Positions 1 to 7,849 of a stretch of 64,000 nt of DNA are shown one piece after another. Location: positions 1-64,000 of the forward strand of contig NZ_JAAVGY010000005.1 of the NCBI RefSeq assembly GCF_014799995.1, given 5' to 3'. The stretch's first letter is position 1, and each line of letters begins with the position of its first letter. The position numbers and the translations under genes were made by a program. The notes beneath the pieces are model-generated. The model made no database searches. It saw only the letters and a program-made list of their open reading frames with translations, and was not told the origin of the DNA. The stretch comes from Helicobacter sp. GTDB taxonomy: Bacteria > Campylobacterota > Campylobacteria > Campylobacterales > Helicobacteraceae.

Positions 1-1259
1 TCTTCTACTGCTTTAGCAGTTTGTGCAGATTGTGCAATTGCATTTTGGTCTTTTTCTAAGCCGTGTTGGATATTCTCTATATTCTGATTGATTTCTTTTG
101 CCATAATGCCGAATTCGTCATTGGAATTAAGATTTAATCGTGGTGGGAAAGTTTGGCTTTCGTGATTCACAACCTTTAAGAATCTAAATAAATAGGAGGA
201 AATAGATTTCAATCGTGAAGTAATTTGCAATTTAGTAAAAATCATCATTCCAGCCGCAATGATAATAACAACCAAAATATTGGCAATGATTAAAATCCAT
301 CTTGCCTTTGTTGCCGCGGCATAGATAGAACTTTCTGGAGCGGACACAATCAAGGTCCAAACAGCAACTTTATTGCCAACTTCAATCGTGGTTACTGCGG
401 TATGGCTCAACTCACCCAAAGAATTGATATAGCTAGACTCTCCCTCAATCTGATTTTCAATCATATGTTTGAGTTCATTCATTGAGGGGCTTTGATTGAC
501 TTCCCTTAGATACAATCCCAAAAACTCCTTGCGTCCGTGCGCCGCAATCGTGGAATCTGTCGCATAGATTCCTTTGAAATCACCCTTGAAAACAGCCTTA
601 TCGGGTCTTTGAAGGTCGTTTGAGATTTCTAACAAATCAATGAAAACACCCAAAACACCAATAGTTGTACCTCTTTCATCAACAATAGGTTGTCCGATTC
701 CCACACCAAAAAATTCTTTCCCATCAATCTTAGTCCATAGAGGTCTTCCTACTGAAGGTTTTCCTGTGGATAGAACATTTTGCGCATTTTTAAAGTTTGC
801 AATGGTTTCATTGGCTGTTCCAATATGACTTTTCCACACATCTCCCTCATCATCATTGACAGCCAAAATCATAAAATCCCCATTGGGCAATCTGTATTTG
901 GCATCAATATGTTCTCCTCTGAATCTTGAATCCTTGAGTATCAACCACCCAAAAGCCCCTGCTCCATTGCTATTTAGAATATCCATTACATCTTGTTCCA
1001 AATAAGCAATATTCCCTCTATACACATCGCGTGCTACTAAATGTCTGGACGCATTCAGAGCGGTATAAATATCATTGAATACCCCCTCTACTTTATAAGC
1101 CTCACGTTTAGCTGCATTCACAAGCAACTTGTTAGCCGTCTCTTCTTGGATTCCCCTCAAAAAGCTTGTAACAACAAATGTAGAAATCAACATACAAACA
1201 ATCAAAATACTTGAAAGTGCTAATATAATCTTACCGCCAATGCCCAATGACAACTTCAT
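1..1259 (-). CDS. Methyl-accepting chemotaxis protein (3' end outside window)
   Basis: Reading the minus strand from ATG at 1259 gives 419 codons running off the left edge. Residues 1-30 form an N-terminal membrane segment, followed by a periplasmic sensor of about 270 residues with dCache/PAS-like stretches (WLILKDSRFRGEHIDAKYRL; GVLGVFIDLLEI). A second membrane segment (WILIIANILVVIIIAAGMMIF) leads into a HAMP-like region and the start of the signalling coiled coil, which ends AQSAQTAKAVE at the edge. This is the architecture of transducers that sense small ligands outside the membrane and signal to CheA. The ligand is unknown. AAAGGA lies just upstream of the start. Its promoter region holds a long homopolymer, so expression may be switchable. 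Confidence 0.93.
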   Translation of the reverse strand, partial: MKLSLGIGGKIILALSSILIVCMLISTFVVTSFLRGIQEETANKLLVNAAKREAYKVEGVFNDIYTALNASRHLVARDVYRGNIAYLEQDVMDILNSNGAGAFGWLILKDSRFRGEHIDAKYRLPNGDFMILAVNDDEGDVWKSHIGTANETIANFKNAQNVLSTGKPSVGRPLWTKIDGKEFFGVGIGQPIVDERGTTIGVLGVFIDLLEISNDLQRPDKAVFKGDFKGIYATDSTIAAHGRKEFLGLYLREVNQSPSMNELKHMIENQIEGESSYINSLGELSHTAVTTIEVGNKVAVWTLIVSAPESSIYAAATKARWILIIANILVVIIIAAGMMIFTKLQITSRLKSISSYLFRFLKVVNHESQTFPPRLNLNSNDEFGIMAKEINQNIENIQHGLEKDQNAIAQSAQTAKAVE

Positions 1260-1311
1260 AGTGTTTCCTTTGCTATAAAAATTTGGAAGCTATTTTATTG
1301 ACAAAATCATT

Positions 1312-1317
1312 AATATA
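1312..1317 (-). promoter_or_regulatory. Candidate -10 (TATATT) of the chemoreceptor gene
   Basis: On the minus strand TATATT lies about 55 bases before the chemoreceptor start. The 21-base T tract begins 5 bases upstream of it and fills the spacer and -35 region, so tract length would set promoter geometry. Confidence 0.45.
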
Positions 1318-1322
1318 AAATC

Positions 1323-1343
1323 AAAAAAAAAAAAAAAAAAAAA
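1323..1343. repeat. 21-base A/T homopolymer between divergent genes
   Basis: An uninterrupted run of 21 A on the plus strand lies between the chemoreceptor (minus) and the HAD phosphatase (plus). Such tracts change length by slipped-strand mispairing in Helicobacter. Intergenic poly-T tracts in promoters are known there to tune transcription, as for sabA. This tract sits directly upstream of the chemoreceptor -10. Confidence 0.9.
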
Positions 1344-1391
1344 CGAAAATTTGTTTCCAAGATTCTAATCTCGCTCTTACTCCATTTGATT

Positions 1392-1397
1392 TATAAT
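1392..1397 (+). promoter_or_regulatory. -10 box of the HAD phosphatase gene
   Basis: TATAAT lies 22 bases before the ATG at 1419, with GGAGGG in between. No convincing -35 is seen, which is common for sigma-80 promoters in this group. Confidence 0.55.
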
Positions 1398-1418
1398 TAC
1401 ACTTATGGAGGGTTAAAT

Positions 1419-2042
1419 ATGCTTAATGTTATTTTTGATATGGACGGGACATTGCTTGATAGTGAAAACTCTATTTGTGAGGCGATTAACGCGATTCGCA
1501 GGGATAAAAATCTGCCTGTGCTTCCAAAAGAAACCATACAACACGCGATTCACACACCAAATCTTAATTGTGCAAAGATTTTTTATGGGATAGAGGATTT
1601 TCCGCACAAGAGCTATAAAGTAGGCTTTGAGGCTTATTTCACAAAACACTATGAACAAAGTGCGGTATTGTTTGAGGGCGTGCGCGAAATGTTACAAATT
1701 TGCAAAGAGAGAAATTACTTTTTAGCCCTTGCTTCCAATGCACCACAAGAGGCACTAGAGGGAATCTTACAAAAGCACAAAATTCATCAATTCTTTAATA
1801 TCATTCTTGGCACAAATGACACAATAGAATCCAAACCAAACCCTATGATGATTCACCTCGCATTAGAAAAAGCCCCTTTCCAATCTAGCGTCTTTGTCGG
1901 GAATTGTCTCAAAGACGAGGGTGCGGCAAAAAACGCAAAGATTCCTTATCTCCAAGCCAAATGGGGCGAAAAGGCACTGCAAAGCAATGAGTTTAGTACC
2001 GCGAAAGAACTTCTAGCAAAACTCCAAGACTACGAATCATAA
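1419..2042 (+). CDS. HAD-family phosphatase (phosphoglycolate phosphatase-like)
   Basis: The 207-residue product begins MLNVIFDMDGTLLDSE. DxDGT (HAD motif I) lies at residues 7-11 with Asp7 as the predicted nucleophile. Motif II is LASNA, a lysine follows in SKPNP, and motif IV is the weaker GNCLKDEG. An alpha-helical cap sits between motifs I and II, as in the Gph/beta-phosphoglucomutase subgroup. Such enzymes remove phosphate from small cytoplasmic phosphometabolites; the substrate cannot be read from sequence. The start at 1419 is chosen because GGAGGG is six bases upstream and the in-frame codon at 1386 would precede the -10 box. It is monocistronic. Confidence 0.85.
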   Translation: MLNVIFDMDGTLLDSENSICEAINAIRRDKNLPVLPKETIQHAIHTPNLNCAKIFYGIEDFPHKSYKVGFEAYFTKHYEQSAVLFEGVREMLQICKERNYFLALASNAPQEALEGILQKHKIHQFFNIILGTNDTIESKPNPMMIHLALEKAPFQSSVFVGNCLKDEGAAKNAKIPYLQAKWGEKALQSNEFSTAKELLAKLQDYES

Positions 2043-2169
2043 GCCGCTTATAAACCTCAACCCTTAAGGCTTGCATATTCTTGCGATTCGCTCTTGCACA
2101 TTCCCTAAACGAATCTTTTTAGCTAAAGTCTCATTGGTGTTGTCTCAAAATGCTATCATTTCATTTTGC

Positions 2170-2200
2170 TTGACTGATACCCGCTCTCATCACTTATAAT
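2170..2200 (+). promoter_or_regulatory. MerR-type promoter P1 (TTGACT, 19 bp, TATAAT)
   Basis: TTGACT (2170-2175) and TATAAT (2195-2200) are 19 bp apart, two more than optimal. This is the hallmark of promoters activated by MerR-family regulators. The spacer shares GATAC and CTCTCATC with the promoter at 31121, and TGAT...ATCA forms a short dyad inside it. It serves the alcohol dehydrogenase operon. Confidence 0.7.
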
Positions 2201-2228
2201 TGTGTCCATATTCTAAAAAGGAGCAATC

Positions 2229-3527
2229 ATGCACAAACAAACAAGCGCAAATAGCGCAAACAACGACAATGTGGCAGCCGATTCGAGCCGCCGCGAGTTT
2301 CTGAAAAAGAGCATTCTCGCAAGCGGAATCGTGGGCAGCGGCACGCTCGCAAGCGGGCTTTTCTCGCCCCTTGCCGCCGCGCCCGCCGCACAAAAGGAAG
2401 TCCTGCTTCCAAAAGAATCCCCCAAGCCAAACGTGGAACAGAATCTCGCCGAGTTCCAAAACGCGCAGCCCATCACAGCAAAGGGCTATGCGGCGACAAG
2501 CAAGGAATGGAAGTTTCGCCCCTACAACTTCACGCGGCATGCGGTGGGCGAGCACGACATCTTGCTCGAGATTCTCTACGCGGGAATCTGCCATAGCGAT
2601 TTGCATGCCGTGAGCGGCGACCACCACGCGCCAACCTACCCCATCGTGCCCGGGCACGAGATTCTGGGCAGAGTCATCGCAGTGGGGAGCAAGGTGAGCA
2701 AATTCAAGGTTGGCGATTATGCCGGTGTCGGGTGTATGGTCAATAGTTGCGGCGAGTGCGAGGCTTGCAAGGCGAGCAAAGAGCAATATTGCCAAAACGG
2801 CAAGACCGTCTATACCTACAACAGCAAAGATGTCTTCCACAACAACGACATCACCAAAGGTGGCTACTCTAGTAATATCGTCTTGAGCGAAAAATTTGCC
2901 ATTTCTGTACCAAGCAATGCCAAACTCGAGAAAGTCGCGCCATTGCTTTGCGCGGGGATTACGACTTATTCACCGATTATGTTCTCAAACGTCAAAAAAG
3001 GGCAAAAGGTCGCCGTTGCTGGGCTCGGCGGGCTCGGGCACATGGCAGCAAAATATATGATTGCGCTAGGCGCGGAGGTTACGGCATTTGATATTGTCGA
3101 CAAGGCGAAAGAGGCGAAGGTGCTTGGAATCAAGCGATTTGTGAATGTCAAAAGTAAAGAATTTGCGCAAATCGCAAATGAATTTGACTTTATCATTAGC
3201 ACGATTCCGTATCATTATGATGTGAATGATTACCACAAAATGTTAAAGTTTGGCGGCGAAATGGCGATTGTCGGCTTGCCCGCGCCAAAAGACAAGCCAA
3301 AGCTAGATTTTGACGCGTTTGTGTGGCAGTTTCAGAATAAAAAAATCTACCCAAGCGTGATTGGTGGAATCAAAGAAACGCAGGAAATGTTGGATTATTC
3401 TGTGAAAAACAACATCTACCCCGATGTCGAAATCATTCCGATTCAAAAACTCGATGAAGCATATCAAGTTGTCGCGGCGGGCAAGGTAAAATTCCGCTAT
3501 GTGATTGATATGAGCAGCTTAAGTTAA
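2229..3527 (+). CDS. Zinc alcohol/aldehyde dehydrogenase of the YahK/CAD type with Tat signal
   Basis: A 432-residue medium-chain dehydrogenase. An N-terminal extension carries a twin-arginine motif (SSRREFLKKS, residues 19-28) and a hydrophobic stretch ending near APAAQ, so export is predicted. The mature part has catalytic zinc ligands Cys121, His143 (PGHE) and Cys241. A structural-zinc set is formed by Cys174, Cys177, Cys180 and Cys188, and the Rossmann motif GLGGLG is at 265-270. Closest family: NADP-dependent aldehyde reductases such as YahK. It would interconvert aldehydes and alcohols. It is the first gene after promoter P1 and is followed 10 bases later by the hydrolase. The first third of the gene is markedly GC-richer than its 3' half. 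A periplasmic nicotinamide enzyme is unusual, so export should not be taken as proven. Confidence 0.9.
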   Translation: MHKQTSANSANNDNVAADSSRREFLKKSILASGIVGSGTLASGLFSPLAAAPAAQKEVLLPKESPKPNVEQNLAEFQNAQPITAKGYAATSKEWKFRPYNFTRHAVGEHDILLEILYAGICHSDLHAVSGDHHAPTYPIVPGHEILGRVIAVGSKVSKFKVGDYAGVGCMVNSCGECEACKASKEQYCQNGKTVYTYNSKDVFHNNDITKGGYSSNIVLSEKFAISVPSNAKLEKVAPLLCAGITTYSPIMFSNVKKGQKVAVAGLGGLGHMAAKYMIALGAEVTAFDIVDKAKEAKVLGIKRFVNVKSKEFAQIANEFDFIISTIPYHYDVNDYHKMLKFGGEMAIVGLPAPKDKPKLDFDAFVWQFQNKKIYPSVIGGIKETQEMLDYSVKNNIYPDVEIIPIQKLDEAYQVVAAGKVKFRYVIDMSSLS

Positions 3528-3537
3528 GGGGGACAAA

Positions 3538-4560
3538 ATGGCACGAGGAATGGCTAAAATCTTCGCGATTCTATTCGCAATATTTCTAGGAGGAACAAGC
3601 ATGGCAGCAGACAAATGGGACAAAGTTTTCGCAAAAAGCGAACAGGTGAATGTGCAAAAAGTGCGTTTTAAAAATCGCTATGGAATCGAGCTAGTCGGGG
3701 ATTTATATATTCCCAAAAATGTCGGCAAGCAAAAGCTCGCGGCAATCGCAATCGCGGGACCATTTGGCGCGGTGAAGGAACAAGCAAGCGGATTCTATGC
3801 GCAAACGCTCGCACAAAAGGGCTTTATCACCCTCGCCTTTGACGCGTCCTACACAGGCGAAAGCGGCGGCGAGCCCCGCAGTGTCGCCTCGCCCGACATC
3901 AACACAGAGGACTTCAGCGCGGCTGTGGATTTCTTGAGCAACCACGCAAATGTGGATTCTAAGAGAATCGGAATCTTGGGCATTTGCGGCTTTGGCGGGT
4001 TTGCCATCAATGCCGCCGCGATGGACACGCGCATTCGCGCCACGGTGGCTTCGACAATGTATGACATGACACGCGTAAGCGCGCGAGGATACAACGACAC
4101 GATGGACGCAAGGGCGCGTTATGAGCTCAAAGAGAATCTCAATAAACAGCGCACGGAGGATTTTAAGAAAGGCACATTTGCAAAAGCAGGTGGATTGCCC
4201 GAAAAACTCACAGGAAATGAGCCGCTGTTTATCAAGGAATATTTTGAATATTACAAGACGCCGCGAGGATTCCACGAGCGTTCGATTAACTCAAATGGCG
4301 CTTGGAATCTAACATCATCGCTTTCAATGATAAATATGCCGATTTTGGCATATAGCGATGAAATCCAAAGCGCGGTTTTGGTCATTCATGGCGACAAGGC
4401 GCATAGTCGATATTTTGGCGAAGACGCGTTCAAGAAGCTAAAAGGCAAGAACAAGGAATTGCTGCTTATCAAAGACGCAAATCATGTCGATTTGTATGAT
4501 AATGCGCAGAAGATTCCATTTGAAAAAATCGCGGCATTTTTCAATGAGAATCTGAAGTAA
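3538..4560 (+). CDS. Exported alpha/beta hydrolase with cysteine at the nucleophile elbow
   Basis: A 340-residue protein with a Sec-type signal peptide (hydrophobic core at residues 8-20, SMA-A cleavage site near 23). The body is an alpha/beta hydrolase resembling the YcjY/dienelactone-hydrolase group. The nucleophile elbow GICGFGG puts Cys150 where most hydrolases have Ser. A late His in DANHVDLYD (about residue 316) completes the likely active site. The substrate is unknown. AAGGGGG precedes the ATG by four bases. It follows the alcohol dehydrogenase by 10 bases and is probably co-transcribed from P1. A role on an oxidised or carbonyl compound in the envelope is inferred from the neighbours only. 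Confidence 0.85.
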   Translation: MARGMAKIFAILFAIFLGGTSMAADKWDKVFAKSEQVNVQKVRFKNRYGIELVGDLYIPKNVGKQKLAAIAIAGPFGAVKEQASGFYAQTLAQKGFITLAFDASYTGESGGEPRSVASPDINTEDFSAAVDFLSNHANVDSKRIGILGICGFGGFAINAAAMDTRIRATVASTMYDMTRVSARGYNDTMDARARYELKENLNKQRTEDFKKGTFAKAGGLPEKLTGNEPLFIKEYFEYYKTPRGFHERSINSNGAWNLTSSLSMINMPILAYSDEIQSAVLVIHGDKAHSRYFGEDAFKKLKGKNKELLLIKDANHVDLYDNAQKIPFEKIAAFFNENLK

Positions 4561-4619
4561 TTAGATTTGCTCCTTGCTTGGCAATTTGCCTTGCGAGGGG
4601 CAAGCATAAAAGGAAAATA

Positions 4620-5033
4620 ATGGACAAAGAACAAGCATTCGCATTTATTAGCGAGCAAAAAACCGCCTTTTTGGGCTCGGTGAATGAAAATGGATTCCCC
4701 ATGATTCGGGCAATGCTCGCGCCAAGAAAGATAGAGGAGAATCAAATTTATTTCACGACAAACACATCATCAAACAAAATCAAGCATTATTCGAGCAACC
4801 AAAAGGCTTGCGTGTATTTCTATAAACGCGGACGTTTTAAATATCAGGGGCTCGGAATCATTGGCACGATAGAGATTTGCGAAGACATGCCCACAAAAGA
4901 GATGATTTGGCAAGAGGGCGACACGAAGTATTACAAAAAAGGCATCGGCGACCCCGATTATTGCGTCTTAAAATTTACGTGTATTGAGGCAGAATATTAT
5001 TGCGATTTCAAGAAAGAAAGGTTTGTTTTTTGA
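4620..5033 (+). CDS. Pyridoxamine 5'-phosphate oxidase-fold protein
   Basis: The 137-residue product MDKEQAFAFISEQKTAFLGS has the split-barrel flavin-binding fold of the PNPOx-like superfamily: an N-terminal helix, the strand TAFLGSVNENGFPMIRAM, and YFTTNTSSNKIKHYSSN, the usual Ser/Lys region for FMN phosphate. Members bind FMN, F420 or heme and often reduce small molecules; the reaction here is unknown. ATG 4620 is preferred over the in-frame codon at 4578 because AGGA is directly upstream. It lies 59 bases after the hydrolase in the same orientation, inside the probable P1 operon. Confidence 0.8.
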   Translation: MDKEQAFAFISEQKTAFLGSVNENGFPMIRAMLAPRKIEENQIYFTTNTSSNKIKHYSSNQKACVYFYKRGRFKYQGLGIIGTIEICEDMPTKEMIWQEGDTKYYKKGIGDPDYCVLKFTCIEAEYYCDFKKERFVF

Positions 5034-5071
5034 TGATACTGAAACGAAAATTGATGAAAGGGAATTGGCGC

Positions 5072-5821
5072 ATGAGAATAATCTGGACTCTTTTCTTTTT
5101 TCTTTTAGTCTCCACCAACCTCTATGCGCTAACCAAAGATGAGGAAAACTTTTTACAGGCTTCACAAAATGGAGATATAAATAAAGTAAAAGAGTTATTA
5201 GCTTTAGGAATTGATGTCAATATACAAAATGAAGAAGGTTTGACTGCTTTAATGTATGCTTCATATAAAGGATATATAGAAATAGTGAAAGAATTAATAA
5301 AGAATGGAGCTAATATTAACATGCAAGATAAAGAAGGTTGGGCTACTTTAATGATTGCTTCATTTGAAGGTCATACAGAAATAGTTAGAGAACTGATAAA
5401 AGCAGGTGCTGATGTTAATATACAAGACGAATATAGTTTTACTGCTTTAATAGTGGCTTCAAGAGAAGGTCATACCGAAGTAGCTAAAGAATTGATAAAA
5501 GCAGGTGCTGATTTAAATATTCAAGCTTTTGGAGGCGATACTGCTTTAATATGCGCTTTTATTTGGTATAACAAAGAAATAATTATGGATTTAATAAAAG
5601 CGGGGGCTGATGTGAATATTCAAAATGAACTTGGTGATACTGCTTTAATACGAGCTGTAATTAATGGTGATACTGAAATAGTTAGAGAATTGATAAGAAT
5701 AGGTGCTAATGTTAATATTAAAAATGAAAAAGGTAAAACAGCTTTAGATTATGCAAAAGAGGAAGGATATAAAGAGATTGTAGAACTTTTAGAGAAAAAA
5801 GGAAAGGAAGGTAAAAAATGA
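5072..5821 (+). CDS. Secreted ankyrin-repeat protein
   Basis: From ATG 5072 the 249-residue product has a Sec signal peptide (MRIIWTLFFFLLVSTNLYA) and then about seven ankyrin repeats of 33 residues with the consensus TALMxASxxGHTEIVxELIKAGADVNIQ. The last repeat ends in a lysine-rich tail. Such proteins act by protein-protein contact and no catalytic domain is present. Campylobacter AnkB, an exported ankyrin protein linked to catalase activity, is a distant precedent. The gene is visibly more AT-rich than the genes around it, and its repeats are similar enough at DNA level to allow recombination. Its stop overlaps the next start by four bases (ATGA). Earlier in-frame ATGs at 5000 and 5054 lack a better ribosome site and would spoil the signal peptide. 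Confidence 0.85.
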   Translation: MRIIWTLFFFLLVSTNLYALTKDEENFLQASQNGDINKVKELLALGIDVNIQNEEGLTALMYASYKGYIEIVKELIKNGANINMQDKEGWATLMIASFEGHTEIVRELIKAGADVNIQDEYSFTALIVASREGHTEVAKELIKAGADLNIQAFGGDTALICAFIWYNKEIIMDLIKAGADVNIQNELGDTALIRAVINGDTEIVRELIRIGANVNIKNEKGKTALDYAKEEGYKEIVELLEKKGKEGKK

Positions 5822-6195
5822 TACAATCCATAGACCATATTGTCTTGCTCACAAAAGACATTCAAAAATGCCTCGCATTCTATGGCGAGATTCTCGAATG
5901 CGAAATCAAAGAGCAAAATGGACGCTATGCAATCTGCTTTGGCAATCAGAAAATCAATATCCACCAACGCTTTGGCGAGTTTCAACCAGCGGCAAGCAAA
6001 CCTTGCGATGGGGCTTTAGACTTTTGCCTACTCGCAAAGGGCGACATCGAAGAAATCAAAAGAAAGCTTGAATCAAAGGGGGCAAAAATAGAAATGGGCA
6101 TTGTCGAAAGAACAGGAGCAGTCGCAAAACTCGATTCGATTTATCTCAAAGACCCTGACGGCAATTTGGTTGAGATTGCCACACCAAAGAAATGA
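5818..6195 (+). CDS. VOC/glyoxalase-fold protein
   Basis: A 125-residue vicinal-oxygen-chelate protein with paired beta-alpha-beta-beta-beta units. The start IDHIVLLTKDIQKCLAFY provides the first metal ligand (His7), KINIHQ a second, and the end DPDGNLVEIA the conserved Glu. This matches the glyoxalase/bleomycin-resistance superfamily. In this operon a role in removing a dicarbonyl or electrophile is plausible, but the family also includes dioxygenases and antibiotic-binding proteins. It is translationally coupled to the ankyrin gene through a four-base overlap. A 93-base gap follows before the next gene, where no clear promoter is seen. Confidence 0.85.
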   Translation: MIQSIDHIVLLTKDIQKCLAFYGEILECEIKEQNGRYAICFGNQKINIHQRFGEFQPAASKPCDGALDFCLLAKGDIEEIKRKLESKGAKIEMGIVERTGAVAKLDSIYLKDPDGNLVEIATPKK

Positions 6196-6288
6196 GAAGC
6201 CCTTGTTAAAGGTAACAAAAATGATAGCAAGAAGCATATAGAAGAATATGTATGGATTCTAAAAAAATAAAAACATAAAGGAGTAAAA

Positions 6289-6852
6289 ATGAAAAAGCTA
6301 CTATTGCTTAGTCTGTTCTTGTTTGCGAGTGCTTTTGCTGATGAAGCAAAAGTTAAAACCCTCGTGATTGTTTCGCACCCCTACTTTGAACATTCCACGT
6401 TTATCAAGGGATTAGAACAAGCCGCTAGGAGTGTCCAAGGTGTAGAGGTACGGAATCTTGAACAAATCTATGGCTATGACACGCGCGCCATTGATGGCAA
6501 CCTAGAGCGCAAAATCACGCGCGAACATCAAAGAATCGTCTTTTTGTTTCCCACGCATTGGTTTAATATCACGCCAATGATGAAAGCCTATTTAAACGAA
6601 ACATGGGGCAGCGTGGGACCGGGACTTTGGCAGGGCAAACAAATGCTTGTTGTCTCCACAGCAGGCGGTGGGCGCAGCACATATGGTAAAAATGGCAGAG
6701 TGGGCGTGGAGCTAAAAGACGTCTTTTTGCCAATGAAAGCAAGTGCCCTGCATTGTGGCATGGAATATTTAGAACCCTTAGTCTTTGAAGGTGTCAATTC
6801 TAGCCAACTAGAAAGCTACAAGCAAGCCTTGATTCAGAGGTTAAAAAATTAA
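6289..6852 (+). CDS. NAD(P)H oxidoreductase of the KefF/YwrO flavodoxin fold with signal peptide
   Basis: A 187-residue protein. Residues 1-17 look like a Sec signal (KKLLLLSLFLFASAFA). The rest is a flavodoxin-like quinone-reductase fold: TLVIVSHPYFEHSTF binds the FMN phosphate, FPTHWFNITPMMKAYL is the conserved active-site loop of the NQO1/KefF/MdaB group, and STAGGG follows. These enzymes carry out two-electron reduction of quinones and electrophiles, and KefF also activates the glutathione-gated K+ channel KefC. No kefC is nearby. The predicted export is odd for an FMN protein. A good AAGGAG precedes the ATG, and it is 14 bases from the flavodoxin gene. Confidence 0.82.
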   Translation: MKKLLLLSLFLFASAFADEAKVKTLVIVSHPYFEHSTFIKGLEQAARSVQGVEVRNLEQIYGYDTRAIDGNLERKITREHQRIVFLFPTHWFNITPMMKAYLNETWGSVGPGLWQGKQMLVVSTAGGGRSTYGKNGRVGVELKDVFLPMKASALHCGMEYLEPLVFEGVNSSQLESYKQALIQRLKN

Positions 6853-6866
6853 AATAAGGAGCAAAA

Positions 6867-7352
6867 ATGAAAACCCTCGTTGCCTTTTTTAGTGCAAGTG
6901 GAATCACAAAAGAAGTCGCGCAAACGATTGCGAATGTTGCCAATGCGGAACTCTATGAAATTGTGCCGCAAGAGCCATATAGCAAGGCAGATTTGGATTG
7001 GACAAACGAGCAAAGTCGCACGAGTCTCGAGATGAAAAACAATAAAACATCTCGCCCACAAATCGCCAATAGCATTGACATAAGCAATTACACGACAATA
7101 TTTGTCGGATTTCCTGTGTGGTGGTACACCGCGCCACATATCATCAACACATTCCTCGAATCGCATGATTTTAGCGGCAAAACCATCGTTCCATTCTGCA
7201 CAAGCGGTGGGAGTGATTTGAGCAATGCGCCACGCGATATGGCAAAGTCTGCACCCAATGCAATCTTTAAAACAGGGCGCAGATTCAACTTTGGAGAGAG
7301 CAAAGGAAGCATTAGAAAATGGCTAGAAACTCTCAAAATAGAGTTAGATTAA
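6867..7352 (+). CDS. Flavodoxin-like protein
   Basis: The 161-residue product begins KTLVAFFSASGITKEVAQTI, the classic phosphate-binding loop for FMN. VGFPVWWYTAPHIINTFL and PFCTSGGSDLSNA are the isoalloxazine-binding loops seen in the flavodoxin_4 family often found near aldo/keto reductases. There is no signal peptide, unlike the gene before it. It may serve as an electron carrier or small quinone reductase in the cytoplasm. It lies between two genes in a tight run (14 and 19 bases), so it is operonic with the MerR gene. Confidence 0.88.
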   Translation: MKTLVAFFSASGITKEVAQTIANVANAELYEIVPQEPYSKADLDWTNEQSRTSLEMKNNKTSRPQIANSIDISNYTTIFVGFPVWWYTAPHIINTFLESHDFSGKTIVPFCTSGGSDLSNAPRDMAKSAPNAIFKTGRRFNFGESKGSIRKWLETLKIELD

Positions 7353-7371
7353 TGAGCAAAAAGGAGAACAA

Positions 7372-7806
7372 ATGGCTTGGACAATCATAGAAGTCTCGAA
7401 ACAAACGGGAATCTCGCCCCATACTCTACGATTTTGGGCGAAAAAAGGGGTTTTTGAAACTGTGATAGACAGGGACGAAAACGGCGTGAAATATTTCAAT
7501 AAACAAGCTGTGGAATGGGTCTCGTGGGTTAATTATCTAAGACACACGGGAATGAGCCTCAAGGACATCAAAAGATATGCCATTCTACTCACGCAAGGAA
7601 TGAAAACGGCACAAGAGCGGCGAGAAATGCTCGTAAAACAAACGCAGTCTCTTAAGAATCAACTAGCGACAATTCATGAAACCATACAGGCGCTAGAAAA
7701 GAAAATTGGCATCTATGATGAAATGATAGCCACAGGTGTTGATTTGTTTAATTCCTGCAATGGTATGAAAAATTGCACAGACACAAAAGGGAGAAAAAAA
7801 TCATAG
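7372..7806 (+). CDS. MerR-family regulator of the AdhR/NmlR type
   Basis: A 144-residue protein with an N-terminal winged helix-turn-helix (TIIEVSKQTGISPHTLRFWA, residues 4-23), the wing NGVKYFNKQAVEWV, and a long dimerisation coiled coil from about residue 78 to 118. The layout matches the AdhR/NmlR branch, which responds to formaldehyde, methylglyoxal and similar electrophiles and activates adh genes. The usual sensor cysteine of NmlR (in the segment here reading WVNYLRHTG) is replaced by Tyr. Two cysteines occur instead in the tail, Cys129 and Cys135. It ends the alcohol dehydrogenase gene run, so it probably controls that run and may act at the four 19-bp-spacer promoters listed here. Confidence 0.88.
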   Translation: MAWTIIEVSKQTGISPHTLRFWAKKGVFETVIDRDENGVKYFNKQAVEWVSWVNYLRHTGMSLKDIKRYAILLTQGMKTAQERREMLVKQTQSLKNQLATIHETIQALEKKIGIYDEMIATGVDLFNSCNGMKNCTDTKGRKKS

Positions 7807-7813
7807 AATCTGT

Positions 7814-7819
7814 TATAAT
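7814..7819 (+). promoter_or_regulatory. -10 box upstream of lemA
   Basis: TATAAT lies 31 bases before the lemA ATG and just after the MerR stop. There is no TTGAC element, so this promoter differs from the 19-bp-spacer set. Confidence 0.5.
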
Positions 7820-7849
7820 ATATTTTTGATTGCAACAAAGGAGCAAAGA

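Noticed and set aside
2190..2840. 216-codon minus-strand frame
   Set aside because: It is the antisense of the GC-rich part of the alcohol dehydrogenase, whose zinc and NAD motifs are clear on the plus strand.
3703..4275. 190-codon minus-strand frame
   Set aside because: It is a shadow of the alpha/beta hydrolase; the sequence is Cys/Arg-rich with no start signal.
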